In this document: positions 1-9,036 of the stretch, piece after piece
Position numbering within the stretch: the first letter of the stretch is position 1
How the letters are laid out: each line of letters begins with the position of its first letter
Assembly (NCBI RefSeq): GCF_018130615.1
Contig: NZ_JAFCKB010000011.1
Span: 164,565-228,564 of the forward strand
Length of the DNA stretch: 64,000 nt
Reading direction: 5' to 3'
Source of the DNA: Bradyrhizobium manausense
GTDB lineage: Bacteria > Pseudomonadota > Alphaproteobacteria > Rhizobiales > Xanthobacteraceae
Program-made: the position numbers and the translations under genes
The notes under the pieces: generated by a model
Told to the model about the DNA's origin: nothing
The model's database searches: none
What the model saw: the letters and a program-made list of their open reading frames with translations, nothing else

Positions 1-848
1 TAACGTCCATGCGTAGCGCGGTTGCATCGTCGACGCCGGTTGGTTTCGTGGCAGGATAGGATTTCCATTGGAGCTTCACGGCGCATTCGGGATTAGCGAG
101 TGCATAGACGGTCGCTTTGGCCACGCCGCGGCTGATCGCAACGACCATGTCGGGATCCTTGGCAATCGTGGCCTGCATCGCCGCTAGGGAATAGTCGGGG
201 TAGGTCCTCCATTCGGATGGGGTGATCTCCCTGAGTGACAGGCCGGCATTGCGAAAGCTTGCCGTTGCGGTTGCCCAGTAGATCAGTGCATCGACCTCGC
301 CGCGTCGCATAGCTTCCACCGGCGCAGCACCAAGCCCAAGTGGCAAGTAGTTGATGTTGGCGCTTTCGCTGGTGAGGCCAATTTGCTTGAGCGAGTGATT
401 GAGCAGCCACCCGCCCGTTGAGACCGCGCTAAACACCCCAATCGTCTTGCCCTTGAGGTCGGCGACTGTGTGAATGTCGGATGCGGACGGGACGGCGATG
501 GTCCAGTCCGTCACGCCGTTCGCCATCAGAACGCGAACGGAAAGTTGGTTGGTCACATCCGACTGAATGACCGCGCTTGCATTGACCTGAGCAAAATCGG
601 CATTGTCCGCGACCATCTGCTGGATCGCCTGCAACGACGTCCCGACAGGCTGGACATCAACATCATATCCCTCCGCCTTCCAGTAACCCAAAGTTCTCGG
701 CAGCGTGTCCATTGGATAGCCAACACTAAGAACCGAAGTTCCGACGGCGAGCGTCACGTGCTTCAGTTGCTGGGCGAACGCACCGGTCGCGATTGGCAGG
801 GAGACGATCAACACAATTCCAGCGCGGAACAAACCAGTCGGCCTCATC
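1..848 (-). CDS. ABC transporter substrate-binding protein, NMT1/THI5-like (3' end outside window)
   Basis: The gene reads leftward from ATG at 848, preceded by GGAG about 8 nt upstream, and runs off the window start, so about 282 codons are visible and the C-terminus is missing. The N-terminus is a signal peptide (basic MRP-R start, hydrophobic core, AFA-Q cleavage) and then a mature domain opening with HVTLAVGTS. Blocks such as DLKGKTIGVFSAVSTGGWLL and RRGEVDALIYWATATASF are typical of the periplasmic SsuA/NMT1/THI5 fold that binds small organic solutes for ABC import. Permease and ATPase partners are not visible and may lie to the left. A perfect inverted repeat directly upstream (876-902) suggests repressor control. 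The ligand cannot be predicted. Confidence 0.85.
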
Positions 849-875
849 ACTATCGCTCCTTCCCAATTTCTGCAA

Positions 876-902
876 ACGTTTTCAGAGCCGCTGAAAACGT
901 TG
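876..902 (-). promoter_or_regulatory. Perfect 11-bp inverted repeat upstream of the binding-protein gene
   Basis: The arms AACGTTTTCAG and CTGAAAACGTT are exact reverse complements separated by 5 nt. The repeat ends 28 nt upstream of the start codon at 848, where an operator overlapping promoter or leader would sit. The half-site AACGTTTTC resembles LacI-family operator halves, but no such regulator is in the window. A hairpin in the mRNA leader is the alternative. Confidence 0.5.
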
Positions 903-1951
903 TCAGCAAGCTTTATGCCAACTTGCTTCGTGAGCTTTGCAGCCGTTATTCGGTCAGTTTGCCTGTGATTTCCCGTTTCTGTGCAAGCATGCGCCTCGTC
1001 TCGCGACGCGTCTGCGCACCCAATAGGCAGCGTGGGAAAAGTTTTGAGCAGACTAACTGTCCAGAAAAGCCGACTGGCATTCGGACCAGCCGTGGAGCGG
1101 GCGTAAGGTGGCCGCCTGCTAGTTGACCGCGTCTTTACGAGTGGCGTGAGCGGCGTCTCCGAGCCGTCACGACTTAAGGGCTTCGAAAGAAACCGCTGTC
1201 GGGATGTCGGCGAGCGATCCGTGCCGGAACCTGCCGAGACCGACAACGATAGCTGGCGGTTCAAGAGCCGAGACGACGATCATGTCACCTGCGCTCGTCT
1301 CCCCTCGGCTATCCCGGCCAGCTCCGACGAGACGAGCGCTACCAGCAGAGTCGCCGCGCAAAGGGGGCAGAAGTGGACGCCGATGAGAGGTCAAGGTTGA
1401 ACGCTGAGTGACAAGCACGGACGATCGTTGCGGGTCTCTACCAGCTCGCGACCGGCGTACGCCGTTGGAAGATCGGGGCCTAGTGGGCAATGATCCTCGC
1501 GCGATCGTTGCCGTCTTTATCAAACCGTGCCCAGCGCCGACCAACGCCACGAGCGCACGCATGTCGAGGACTTCGTTGCATCTTTTGTTGCATACGCGGT
1601 AGAAAAGCGCATTTCGAAGCGTCCAGCGAAGTTCGGCAACGGTGCCATTGAAGGCGTTGCGAGCCCGGAAGCATCGACCCATGCGGCCGTTCAGGGCGAC
1701 TTCATCCCAACAACGAGCCTTGGCATTCCGCTGGGCGCCAAGGCTCACGCCGGGGCCTGCGCATGGAGTATCGAGATATCGGGATATCGATCTGTCTATC
1801 GCCCGCGCATGGACTGCTCTGCAAGCAGTGCTGACACGCGGTCCGGAACGCGGCATGATGAGCGGCAGACCGCCACGCATTGGCTCCAGCGGGGTTTCTA
1901 AAGGAGGCCTACGTTGCAGGTGGGCGTTTACCCGAAACAGGAAGACTAAGA
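903..1951. other. Non-coding stretch of about 1.05 kb
   Basis: No reading frame here shows family features. The open frames on both strands are Arg/Ser/Pro-rich, as expected from shadows in high-GC DNA. A run of overlapping GATATC palindromes lies at about 1768-1792. The stretch may be a decayed gene or the junction between the left transporter gene and the stress-protein gene. Confidence 0.5.
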
Positions 1952-2788
1952 ATGAAGACAATCTTAGTACCGATCCAGAACATTGCGATCATGCCATCCG
2001 TTCTCGGTGCCGCCGCTCGTCTTGCGCAACGCACCGGGGCCTACACCGAGGGCTTTGGGCTCCGGTATGGCAATCCCCAAGCTTTGGTTACAGAATTGAC
2101 CACCGGCTTCGCCTTAGATTCGTATCTTGAGAGGAGCCAAGAAGAGCTGGCCGAAATGCGGCACGCATTCGAAGCGCTCATGGTCGAGCACAATATCGCA
2201 AGAGCCGGTAACCCGAGCGGACCAAGCTTCGGCTGGTTGGAAACCTCCCCTGAGAGTGAAGAGTTTGTCGGAAGTTACGGGCGGGCTTTCGATGTTATTG
2301 TAATGGCGAGGACCGATGTCGATGCTGCAGGCCCTCACCGGCGAGCCATCGAGGCAGCACTTTTTGAGAGCGGAAGGCCCGTCCTGCTGGCGCCATCAAG
2401 CGCGCCGAAATGCATCGCGACAAACATCATGATCCACTGGAACGGCAGTACCGAGCAGGCCCGGGCAAATGCACTTGCCATGCCATTGCTTCGTCTGGCG
2501 GACAGGGTAAGGGTGTTGACCGTGATTGGCGGACAGGAAGTACCAGGACCATCTGCCGATCAAATAGTCCGGCAATTGCGGTACAACGACATCGCCGCCG
2601 AGCTAATCAGCGTCGAGCTCGAAGACCGGGAGACTGGCGAAGCGGTACTCGACACCGCGAGAGCACAAGGCTGTGATCTCTTGATAAAAGGAGCCTTCAC
2701 CCGCAACAGACTGCGGCAGATGATATTCGGCGGCGCGACCAGCTATGTCATGGAGCACGCGGACTTACCGGTGCTCATGGCGCACTGA
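1952..2788 (+). CDS. Universal stress protein family, tandem-domain type
   Basis: A cytoplasmic protein of 278 residues starting at ATG 1952, chosen because it opens with MKTILVPI, the beginning of a Usp domain, and has GGAAG about 8 nt upstream; the frame is open further upstream without domain sequence. The first half is a degenerate Usp fold. The second half begins near IMIHWNGSTEQARA and ends LLIKGAFTRNRLRQMIFGG, a variant of the G-2X-G-9X-G(S/T) nucleotide-binding loop, then ADLPVLMAH, the usual C-terminal strand. Usp proteins help cells survive stress, but the exact role of this one is unknown. It stands alone and is convergent with the NHL-repeat gene. Confidence 0.85.
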   Translation: MKTILVPIQNIAIMPSVLGAAARLAQRTGAYTEGFGLRYGNPQALVTELTTGFALDSYLERSQEELAEMRHAFEALMVEHNIARAGNPSGPSFGWLETSPESEEFVGSYGRAFDVIVMARTDVDAAGPHRRAIEAALFESGRPVLLAPSSAPKCIATNIMIHWNGSTEQARANALAMPLLRLADRVRVLTVIGGQEVPGPSADQIVRQLRYNDIAAELISVELEDRETGEAVLDTARAQGCDLLIKGAFTRNRLRQMIFGGATSYVMEHADLPVLMAH

Positions 2789-2856
2789 AACTGCGCTTAC
2801 AATTCGCAGGCATGCTCTTTCGCGCAACGGCAAGCGTAACGCGAGCGCCCCGCAGG

Positions 2857-3816
2857 TTAGCGCAGTTCGAACTTGCGAAGGCATCGATGTGGCCGATAGG
2901 GTCTTCCGGTCCAATTCGCGAACGATTCCGGGACCTCAGACACATAGATTGCGCCCGTGGAGTCGATCGCAATCGCATGCGGAGCAAGGAACTCCACCGC
3001 GGGCGCCCCTATTCGAGCAGCAATGGAACGGTCCGGAGACCATACAGTCACCCGCCCAGGGATTTCTTGGTCCGCAGGCCCGAGCCGCCACGACTTCAAG
3101 TCGTGTGGACCACGTGCGAGCTCGGTCACGTACATATATCCTTTGCGATCAAGCGCCAGATCCGTCGGCCGTTGAACGTCGTTCCACACGTGCAGCAACT
3201 CGCCGTCGGGGGAGAAAACCTGTATCCGATCGTTCTCGCGGTCGCATATTAGGACGTGACCTTCGCTGTCGAGTGCGACGCTGTGCGGTATGACAAAGCA
3301 GCCGGCGCCGGCCCCAGAGCCGCCCCAGGAATGAACTTGCTGACGGTCTGCGGAGAATCGATGCACTCGGCAATTGCGGTAGCCGTCACTGACGAACAGC
3401 TCTCCAGTCCGCGATGCCACCGCCTTGGTAGGCCTGTTGAAGGGCGCTCCCCCAGGCATCCGGTCAAACGCCAGCTCTTTGCTCGGCAAGCCCTCGTCGA
3501 ATCCGGTTACGGACGGTATGCCGCTGCCGATCGTTTCTATCAGACACCCCGTACGGTCGAATACGAAGACCCGGTGGCCGCCATCGTCAGCGATGTAGAT
3601 CTTCTCGTCGTCACCAATTGAAATGAGGTGCGGGCGATTTGAGAAGCAGCCGTTGCCCCAACGATCAACGACGGTCCCACTGCTGTCCAGCACGGTGACC
3701 GGATCATCGCCCCGCCGCAGGACGTAGACACGATCATGGGCGTCGACCGCGACGCCGGTGACGTCGCGATCTTCCCAGGTCTCTTCGCCCCAGCCGGAGA
3801 CTTCTTCAAAGTACAT
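2857..3816 (-). CDS. NHL-repeat (six-bladed beta-propeller) protein
   Basis: About 319 residues from ATG 3816; a GTG at 3828 overlapping the upstream stop (GTGA) is an alternative start. Repeated blocks such as VTGVAVDAHDRVYVLRR, PHLISIGDDEKIYIADD, FNRPTKAVASRTGELFVSDGY, PHSVALDSEGHVLICDRENDRIQVF and PTDLALDRKGYMYVTE are NHL repeats forming a beta-propeller. The layout resembles bacterial homologues of the peptidyl-alpha-hydroxyglycine amidating lyase domain. No signal peptide is evident. It is the last gene of an operon with the VOC protein and the oxygenase reductase, so a role in the same catabolic route, perhaps as a lactonase or lyase, is plausible but unproven. Confidence 0.8.
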   Translation of the reverse strand: MYFEEVSGWGEETWEDRDVTGVAVDAHDRVYVLRRGDDPVTVLDSSGTVVDRWGNGCFSNRPHLISIGDDEKIYIADDGGHRVFVFDRTGCLIETIGSGIPSVTGFDEGLPSKELAFDRMPGGAPFNRPTKAVASRTGELFVSDGYRNCRVHRFSADRQQVHSWGGSGAGAGCFVIPHSVALDSEGHVLICDRENDRIQVFSPDGELLHVWNDVQRPTDLALDRKGYMYVTELARGPHDLKSWRLGPADQEIPGRVTVWSPDRSIAARIGAPAVEFLAPHAIAIDSTGAIYVSEVPESFANWTGRPYRPHRCLRKFELR

Positions 3817-3824
3817 CGTAGTTC

Positions 3825-4607
3825 TCACTCGGTCGACTGACAGACCCAGCGCGGGACGAGCGCTTGAACTTTATCGGCCCCATGGTCGAGGAGCGCGGGC
3901 ACCGGATCCTCGTCGAAGAACCAGCTCGAAAAGTCGTAGGACCGCCACGCTACGTCAGGAACATCGAAAGTCGCAATTTCAAGGGGGTTACCGCTCGGGT
4001 CAGAGAAGTAGATGGAGGAAATGAAGCGATGCTTGTTGTCGGCACCGCGCCGCTCGGAGATTTCGGACACCGCAAGACCGCTCGAAAGCAAATGCTCACG
4101 GAACCATACTAAGTCCGCGTGCGTAGGTACGTCGAATGAGAGATGATCCAGCTTCTGAGGTTCACGTGGTTGACTCCACTGTTGCGTCCCGCCGGAGGGC
4201 CAAAGGAATGAGCTGATAGGAGCGGCTGGCCGTTTCGAGATAATCGGCGACTCGTAGAGAGAAAACAACTCGCCGTTGCCCATCTCAAAGAACACCTGAC
4301 GAACGTTCATTGTCACAGCAAATTGGGGATCCTCGGACTTCGCGCGAATGGCCGAACCGCTCGAATGGTGTCCACTTGAACGTAGCCCCTCGGCGGTTGT
4401 GGTGAAACGCATGGTTCGCACCACACGAAGCCCGAGCAAATCCCGGTAGAAGCGCACCCCTTCGTTCATGTCGTGGGTGAACAGAACAAGATGATTGATG
4501 CCCGAAATCCGGCCGGCCGCCGGCCCCGACTCCTGCAGAATCCGCCGGTGGCGCGGTTGCTCTCCCGAAGCCGACGAAGCACTCTTCTGAGGCGCTGCTA
4601 CTGTCAT
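3825..4607 (-). CDS. VOC / glyoxalase-type I extradiol dioxygenase-like protein
   Basis: 260 residues from ATG 4607, with GGGAG 8 nt upstream; an upstream GTG overlaps that ribosome site and was rejected. Two vicinal-oxygen-chelate modules are visible. INHLVLFTHDM carries the first metal-binding His, KLDHLSFDVPTHAD the second, and SDPSGNPLEIATFD the Glu, in the order seen in type I extradiol dioxygenases and related lyases. The family binds Fe or Mn and acts on catechols or glyoxal adducts in the cytoplasm. It sits 46 nt after the reductase gene and overlaps the NHL gene. Substrate is unknown; ring cleavage is an inference from context. Confidence 0.8.
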   Translation of the reverse strand: MTVAAPQKSASSASGEQPRHRRILQESGPAAGRISGINHLVLFTHDMNEGVRFYRDLLGLRVVRTMRFTTTAEGLRSSGHHSSGSAIRAKSEDPQFAVTMNVRQVFFEMGNGELFSLYESPIISKRPAAPISSFLWPSGGTQQWSQPREPQKLDHLSFDVPTHADLVWFREHLLSSGLAVSEISERRGADNKHRFISSIYFSDPSGNPLEIATFDVPDVAWRSYDFSSWFFDEDPVPALLDHGADKVQALVPRWVCQSTE

Positions 4608-4653
4608 CACGATCACTCCCTTGCTAGAAGATTAAGAGTCACTTTGTTTGTCA

Positions 4654-5613
4654 CTAAGCATCAAGTACCAATCGGGCTGAGCACGATCGCGAGACGCACA
4701 CCATCATGGTCTGGCCCGCGGCACGCTCCTTCGCACCGAGCACCGAATCCCGGTGGTCAGGTGTCCCCGAAATCACCTTCGTCTCACACGTGCCGCACAC
4801 GCCGTCTTGGCATGACGAGTCTATGTCGACACCGAACTCCTCGGCCATTTCCAGGATGGAGCGGTCCGCAGGCACGGTGACCACAACGCCAGAACGCGCG
4901 AATTCGACTTCGAATGCGCTGTTCGTAGCCCCGCTAACGCCTTCGCTAGGAGAAAACCGCTCAACGTGAACCCTGTCGTGCGACGATGACGCACAGCTCT
5001 CGTCGACCGCACGGAGCATCGATTCCGGTCCACAACAGTAGATCTCGGTCGTTCGATCGGTCTGGGCGATGAGGGCGGCCAGATCGGCCCGGCCACGGGC
5101 GTCGCGCGCCTGAAGCACGACCCTGTCCGCGCCCAACGCATTGACGTCATCGATAAAGGCCATCGATTCGACCGACCGACCACAGTACAGGAGTCGCCAG
5201 TCTGCACCCGATGCTGAAACGTGCGCGATCATTGGCAAGATCGGAGTGATGCCTATGCCGCCGGCGATGAACAGATATTGCTGCGCTGGAACCAGGGGAA
5301 AGTTGTTGCGCGGACCCGTGACGCGGACCGTATCCCCTTGAGCAAAGGCTTGGTGGATATGGGCCGAGCCTCCGCGACCATCAGCTACGAGCAGCACAGC
5401 CACCTGCCAGTGGTGTCTATCGGTCGGTCGGCCGCACAGCGAGTACTGCCGCACATACTCCACACCCTGAGAAACGAAATGGAGATCAACATGCGCGCCG
5501 GGATCCCAGGCTGGAAGCTGGGCCCCATCTCGTTGTGCGAGCGTGAGACGAAGGATTCCTTTGGCCACCAAGTCTATGCGGGTGATCACTAGTTCGAAGT
5601 CGCGTTCAGGCAT
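4654..5613 (-). CDS. Phthalate-dioxygenase-type oxidoreductase (FMN/NADH plus 2Fe-2S)
   Basis: 319 residues from ATG 5613, placed by GAGGAG about 6 nt upstream; longer readings add only low-complexity sequence. Domain order is an FMN-binding barrel with RQYSLCG, a nucleotide-binding domain with FIAGGIGITPILPM and YCCGPESML, and a C-terminal plant-type ferredoxin with CQDGVCGTC plus a later Cys (MVCVSRS). This is the class IA reductase that carries electrons from NAD(P)H to a Rieske oxygenase. It heads the operon reductase, VOC, NHL and is divergent from a MarR gene. No terminal oxygenase alpha subunit is in the window, so its partner must lie elsewhere. Confidence 0.92.
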   Translation of the reverse strand: MPERDFELVITRIDLVAKGILRLTLAQRDGAQLPAWDPGAHVDLHFVSQGVEYVRQYSLCGRPTDRHHWQVAVLLVADGRGGSAHIHQAFAQGDTVRVTGPRNNFPLVPAQQYLFIAGGIGITPILPMIAHVSASGADWRLLYCGRSVESMAFIDDVNALGADRVVLQARDARGRADLAALIAQTDRTTEIYCCGPESMLRAVDESCASSSHDRVHVERFSPSEGVSGATNSAFEVEFARSGVVVTVPADRSILEMAEEFGVDIDSSCQDGVCGTCETKVISGTPDHRDSVLGAKERAAGQTMMVCVSRSCSARLVLDA

Positions 5614-5831
5614 CGACACTCCTCGAAGACTAGACGAAGCATAATCGTTGACGACCGAACTCAATCGGCCAACGCGCAAGGTGCCGTGCAATTCGTTCGC
5701 CGCATCTCGGTGACTCTCCGTAGGTCGCCTGAGCACCACTGCGGGCGCTTGAGAGCCCTATGTTCCGTTGACGGCGCTGATAGCGTTGCGTATCAATTGA
5801 CAGCAATTCGCGAGGCCAAGGTAGATCACAT

Positions 5832-6272
5832 ATGGACGGAGATCGGGATTCCGCTGCGGCGCTCGCATTTGAGCTTCGCGAGACTTTGGGAAAGGGGGCC
5901 AGAGTCATTCGTATCGAGGCCGGACCTCCGCTCCAGCAACTCACGGTGCTTGGCCATCTCCAGCGCCAAGGCGCACTGAGCACCAACGACCTCGCAGCGG
6001 CCACTAAAGTCCGCCCGCAATCGATGACCAACACCGTTCGGTCGCTCGAAGAAAACGGACTGGTCCGCCGCAGACCACATCCAACTGATGGTCGGACCGT
6101 GCTCATCGAAATGACACGTAAGGGCGTCAAGACTCTCGAAGACATTTTTGCCCTGCGGGAAGACTGGTTGACTGGCGTGATCCTCCAGAAATTGACGGTT
6201 CGCGAACGCCAAGAGCTGCAGCGAGGGCTGACCCTTATCAAGAGGATCATCGAGACAGAGAGTCGTCGATAG
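5832..6272 (+). CDS. MarR-family transcriptional regulator
   Basis: 146 residues with the MarR winged-helix pattern: LQQLTVLGHLQRQGALSTNDLAAATKVRPQSMTNTVRSLEENGLVRRRPHPTDGRTVLIEMTRKG, in which the recognition helix is followed by the wing. MarR proteins are dimeric repressors released by phenolic or aromatic ligands. The gene is divergent from the reductase operon and convergent with the Rieske gene, so it probably controls the reductase-VOC-NHL operon and itself from the 218-nt gap. A TTGACA at 5799-5804 could be its own -35 box. The inducer is not predictable. Confidence 0.9.
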   Translation: MDGDRDSAAALAFELRETLGKGARVIRIEAGPPLQQLTVLGHLQRQGALSTNDLAAATKVRPQSMTNTVRSLEENGLVRRRPHPTDGRTVLIEMTRKGVKTLEDIFALREDWLTGVILQKLTVRERQELQRGLTLIKRIIETESRR

Positions 6273-6320
6273 GCCGGCGAATGGTCCGCCGAAGAGTGTA
6301 CGGTTCAAATGACAATCGTC

Positions 6321-6746
6321 TCAGATATCAAGGACGACTGTCGCGCCTTCGACCGATACCGGAATTGTCTCGACGCCCTTCTTCAGCCGCTCAAGCACCT
6401 CCAGCGGTTCGATCGTTACGGGATAGCTACGCACGCGCTGCCTAGAGGCGAAGAGCGTGCGTCCTGTTCTGATGTCGAACTCCCAGTGATGCCAGGGACA
6501 CGCAATAATCTCGCCCTCACGCACCCAGTGCATTCCGACGCGTTCTTCGTCCGTCGCGTCCGCCTCTGTCGTGCCACGAACTCTGCCCTTACAAAGCGGG
6601 CCGCCCATGTGGGGACACGTATTTTTTAGGGCGTAGAACTGTCCGCCGACGTTGAAAACGCCAATTCCGCTCTTCACCTTGTCCGGATAGACAACCGTCG
6701 ACGATCCCGGCGGAAGATCCGCGACCGCACCTACCACGTAACGCAT
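6321..6746 (-). CDS. Rieske 2Fe-2S ferredoxin
   Basis: 141 residues, the size of stand-alone Rieske ferredoxins. Cluster ligands are visible as CPHMGGPLC near residue 43 and CPWHHWEFD near residue 82, i.e. C-X-H and C-X2-H; the gap between them is longer than usual because of an insert (RGTTEADATDEERVGMHWVREG). Such proteins pass electrons from a reductase to a Rieske oxygenase or feed other redox enzymes. It lies 38 nt after the second amidohydrolase gene as the last gene of that operon. With the reductase at 4654-5613 it would make two parts of a three-component oxygenase. Confidence 0.9.
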   Translation of the reverse strand: MRYVVGAVADLPPGSSTVVYPDKVKSGIGVFNVGGQFYALKNTCPHMGGPLCKGRVRGTTEADATDEERVGMHWVREGEIIACPWHHWEFDIRTGRTLFASRQRVRSYPVTIEPLEVLERLKKGVETIPVSVEGATVVLDI

Positions 6747-6784
6747 GTGCTGCTCCTCGTCCTGAGTTGCATCTCGTTATGCGC

Positions 6785-7810
6785 TCAGTTCAGCGCGGCC
6801 AGACGCGGGTAGAACTGCACGGCATTACCGCCCAAGCAACGCGCCCGCTCCTCCCCAGACCACTTGGGGAACACCTCATCCGCGTTCACGCCGTCCCAGT
6901 AAGGATGGCGGCTGCCGAAGATCACCAGCGAAGAATTGTCCCCGCCGAGCGTTCCGGTCGAGCGGAGGCTGTGCGGCGAAATCTCGTCCTCTGGCTGGCT
7001 GACGAAGCGAACGTGGCGCTCGAGATACGCCGTCGGCTCCTTAGTCATCCACGGGACCTCGATGCGGTCGGATTGCCAATCCTTGTCCGTCCGTATTGCC
7101 AGCGCGCGCGCCTCGTGCACGCTGACGTCGCCGAGCACGACCCGAAGATCGGGCAGACGCTCGAAAACACCGCTAACAATGAAACTGGTAAGATGCACGA
7201 TCCCCGACAGTGGCCGGAGAGCATGGATCTCGGCATAGAAGCTTGGAAAACCAACCTGGGTCGGCGGCGGCTCGACCACCGCGGACAGATCGTCGTGGAT
7301 GAAGATGGCGAGACCGCGCTCAGCCGCAGTCCGCCAGATCGGAAAGAACCGCTGGTCGCCATAGGTCGCCAACCCGCGCGCCGGCACGACGATCTGAACG
7401 AAGCGAGGATCATCGGCCCAACGCTCGATCTCACCCAAGGCCGCGTCGACATCGTTCATCGGCACACGAATGGAGCCCAGGAACCGCCCGTCGGCTTCCG
7501 GCGCGTTCAGCCAGTCCTCGGCTAGCATGTTATTGGCGGCCTGCGCGACTGCGACCCCCTGATGCGGGTTGGGCCAGTATCCGAACGTCGTCGGAGACAG
7601 CACCGCATAATCGATTTTCGCGCCACGCAAGCAGTTGGCTACCGCGGCCGGGCTCGACGCCTCGTCGGCCGGCACCGCCAATTGGTCGAATGGCGCGCCG
7701 TATTTTTCGCCGAAGAGGGTCGGGAGCTGGCGCAAATTCCATGGTCCGCCGACAAATTTATTGAACCTTTCGCTGCTCAGCACTGGATGAACGGCACAAT
7801 CGATGATCAT
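6785..7810 (-). CDS. Amidohydrolase family 2 protein (ACMSD-like)
   Basis: 341 residues with a TIM-barrel amidohydrolase_2 layout: MIIDCAVHPV at the N-terminus (a D-X-H variant of the metal motif), FIHDD in the middle, then SGIVHLTSFIVSGVFERLPDLRVVLGDV and a late LVIFGSRHPYWDG block. The family includes ACMSD, gamma-resorcylate decarboxylase and ring-product hydrolases, which cleave or decarboxylate aromatic acids using a metal. The start overlaps the previous stop by one base (TAATG), so translation is coupled with the related gene upstream. Exact reaction unknown. Confidence 0.85.
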   Translation of the reverse strand: MIIDCAVHPVLSSERFNKFVGGPWNLRQLPTLFGEKYGAPFDQLAVPADEASSPAAVANCLRGAKIDYAVLSPTTFGYWPNPHQGVAVAQAANNMLAEDWLNAPEADGRFLGSIRVPMNDVDAALGEIERWADDPRFVQIVVPARGLATYGDQRFFPIWRTAAERGLAIFIHDDLSAVVEPPPTQVGFPSFYAEIHALRPLSGIVHLTSFIVSGVFERLPDLRVVLGDVSVHEARALAIRTDKDWQSDRIEVPWMTKEPTAYLERHVRFVSQPEDEISPHSLRSTGTLGGDNSSLVIFGSRHPYWDGVNADEVFPKWSGEERARCLGGNAVQFYPRLAALN

Positions 7811-8964
7811 TAGCGCCCCCCCTTCCGATCGAAACGGTCCCCTGGTCTCGTCTTCGGCAAATCAAAGAACTCCAGCGCATTCCCGGCCATGATCTTCTTC
7901 TTCACTTGAACGTCCAAGGCACGCGGAAGCGCCTTGCTGGGAGGGTCGTAATCATAGTGCGGGTAGTCGCTCGAGAACATCAACAGATCGCCGGCATTCG
8001 CCTCCTCGAAGAGGGTCGCGATCTGCAGCGGATCGGCGGCCTCTTCAACGGGTTGGGTTGCAAACCGGAAGTGGTCGAGCACATATTGCAGCGGCGTCTT
8101 CCGCGTCGGAAACTCTTTCGCGGTCTTCTGCCAATGACGGCCCATCCGATCCACAAACGGCCGATACCACAAGAAGCCGCCCTCGAGGAAAAGGAACTGC
8201 AGCCCGGGATGCCGATCGAGAACACCGTTGCAGATGAAGCTCGCCATGTGGGTCGCGTAAGCCATCGGCGCGATCAACGAGTGATACTCGACGAAGAATT
8301 GCAGCGGGCCCGTCGACGTCCAACCGAGTGGCTGCGTGGCCCCTCCTTTAAAGTGTATCGAAACGGGCAGTCGATGCCGGGCTGCGGCTTCCCAGATCTG
8401 GTCATACATGGGGTGACCGAAAGGCCGTGGCCCGTAGTGGCTGATCGCCACCTGCCGGAAGCCCGGATGTCCGGCCCACTCCTCAATCTCTCTCACCGCC
8501 CCGACCGGGTCCTCGACAGAGACTGAGATCGATCCGACGTATCGGTTCTCGGTATTGTACTTGGAGAGCCAGGTCTCGGCGAGCCATCGGTTCACCGCAC
8601 CCGCCAGCGCGGTATCCAACGCCGGATCGACCGTGAACCCGCGCAAGCTCCACGGCAGCAAGATCGCATAGTCAATCGGGTCGTCGAGGAATAGATGTTT
8701 TTCAACGAGCTCAGGATCGGAACCTAGATCGCCCGTCTCTGGATAGGCGTCCATCCGGCCCGCGACATCGAAGGTGGTGAAGCCTGCGCGCCTAAACGGC
8801 ACCCGCGCCTTGATTGCGCGGTCGCGCCACGGGACGTCCATATATCCGATGAGTTCGTCGAACGAACGCGGCTCGACATGGACATCAGTATCGATCACCG
8901 TGACTTCAACTGGATCAGGGCGACTCTCAGGCGTTTCCGGTCGGATAAGTGTTTTCGTTGTCAT
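7810..8964 (-). CDS. Amidohydrolase family 2 protein (ACMSD-like)
   Basis: 384 residues, first gene of the operon. VIDTDVHVEP supplies the D-X-H metal motif, SIHFKGG the middle histidine, and MASFICNGVLDRHPGLQFLFLEGGFLWYRPFVDRM plus LLMFSSDYPHYDYD the later conserved blocks of amidohydrolase_2. It is a distant paralogue of the next gene; paired copies may form a heteromer or act in successive steps. The shared promoter/operator at 8998-9036 lies directly upstream, giving a leader of about 35 nt. A role in decarboxylating or hydrolysing an aromatic or ring-cleavage acid is inferred from family and context. Confidence 0.88.
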   Translation of the reverse strand: MTTKTLIRPETPESRPDPVEVTVIDTDVHVEPRSFDELIGYMDVPWRDRAIKARVPFRRAGFTTFDVAGRMDAYPETGDLGSDPELVEKHLFLDDPIDYAILLPWSLRGFTVDPALDTALAGAVNRWLAETWLSKYNTENRYVGSISVSVEDPVGAVREIEEWAGHPGFRQVAISHYGPRPFGHPMYDQIWEAAARHRLPVSIHFKGGATQPLGWTSTGPLQFFVEYHSLIAPMAYATHMASFICNGVLDRHPGLQFLFLEGGFLWYRPFVDRMGRHWQKTAKEFPTRKTPLQYVLDHFRFATQPVEEAADPLQIATLFEEANAGDLLMFSSDYPHYDYDPPSKALPRALDVQVKKKIMAGNALEFFDLPKTRPGDRFDRKGGR

Positions 8965-8997
8965 AGTGATTCCGATTGAAGGTTAATTTATCGTCGT

Positions 8998-9036
8998 CAC
9001 ACTGATCAGTCTAACTGTATATTTTTTCACGTCAAC
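8998..9036 (-). promoter_or_regulatory. Promoter/operator 1 with ACTGATCAGT palindrome
   Basis: Read leftward: TTGACG (-35), 16 nt, TAGACT (-10), then the perfect 10-bp palindrome ACTGATCAGT at 9001-9010, overlapping the -10 and the expected start of transcription. The block is shared with sites at 14486-14523 and 18713-18751. It lies just upstream of the amidohydrolase operon. The position suits a repressor, for example of the TetR family; none is in the window. Confidence 0.65.

Noticed and set aside
1768-1792. Cluster of GATATC palindromes
   Set aside because: Short self-palindromic words repeated in tandem; no matching regulator or second copy in the window.
1167-1961. 264-codon minus-strand frame in the gap before the stress-protein gene
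   Set aside because: Arg/Ser-rich without any family motif, and overlaps other equally long frames; typical shadow frame of high-GC DNA.
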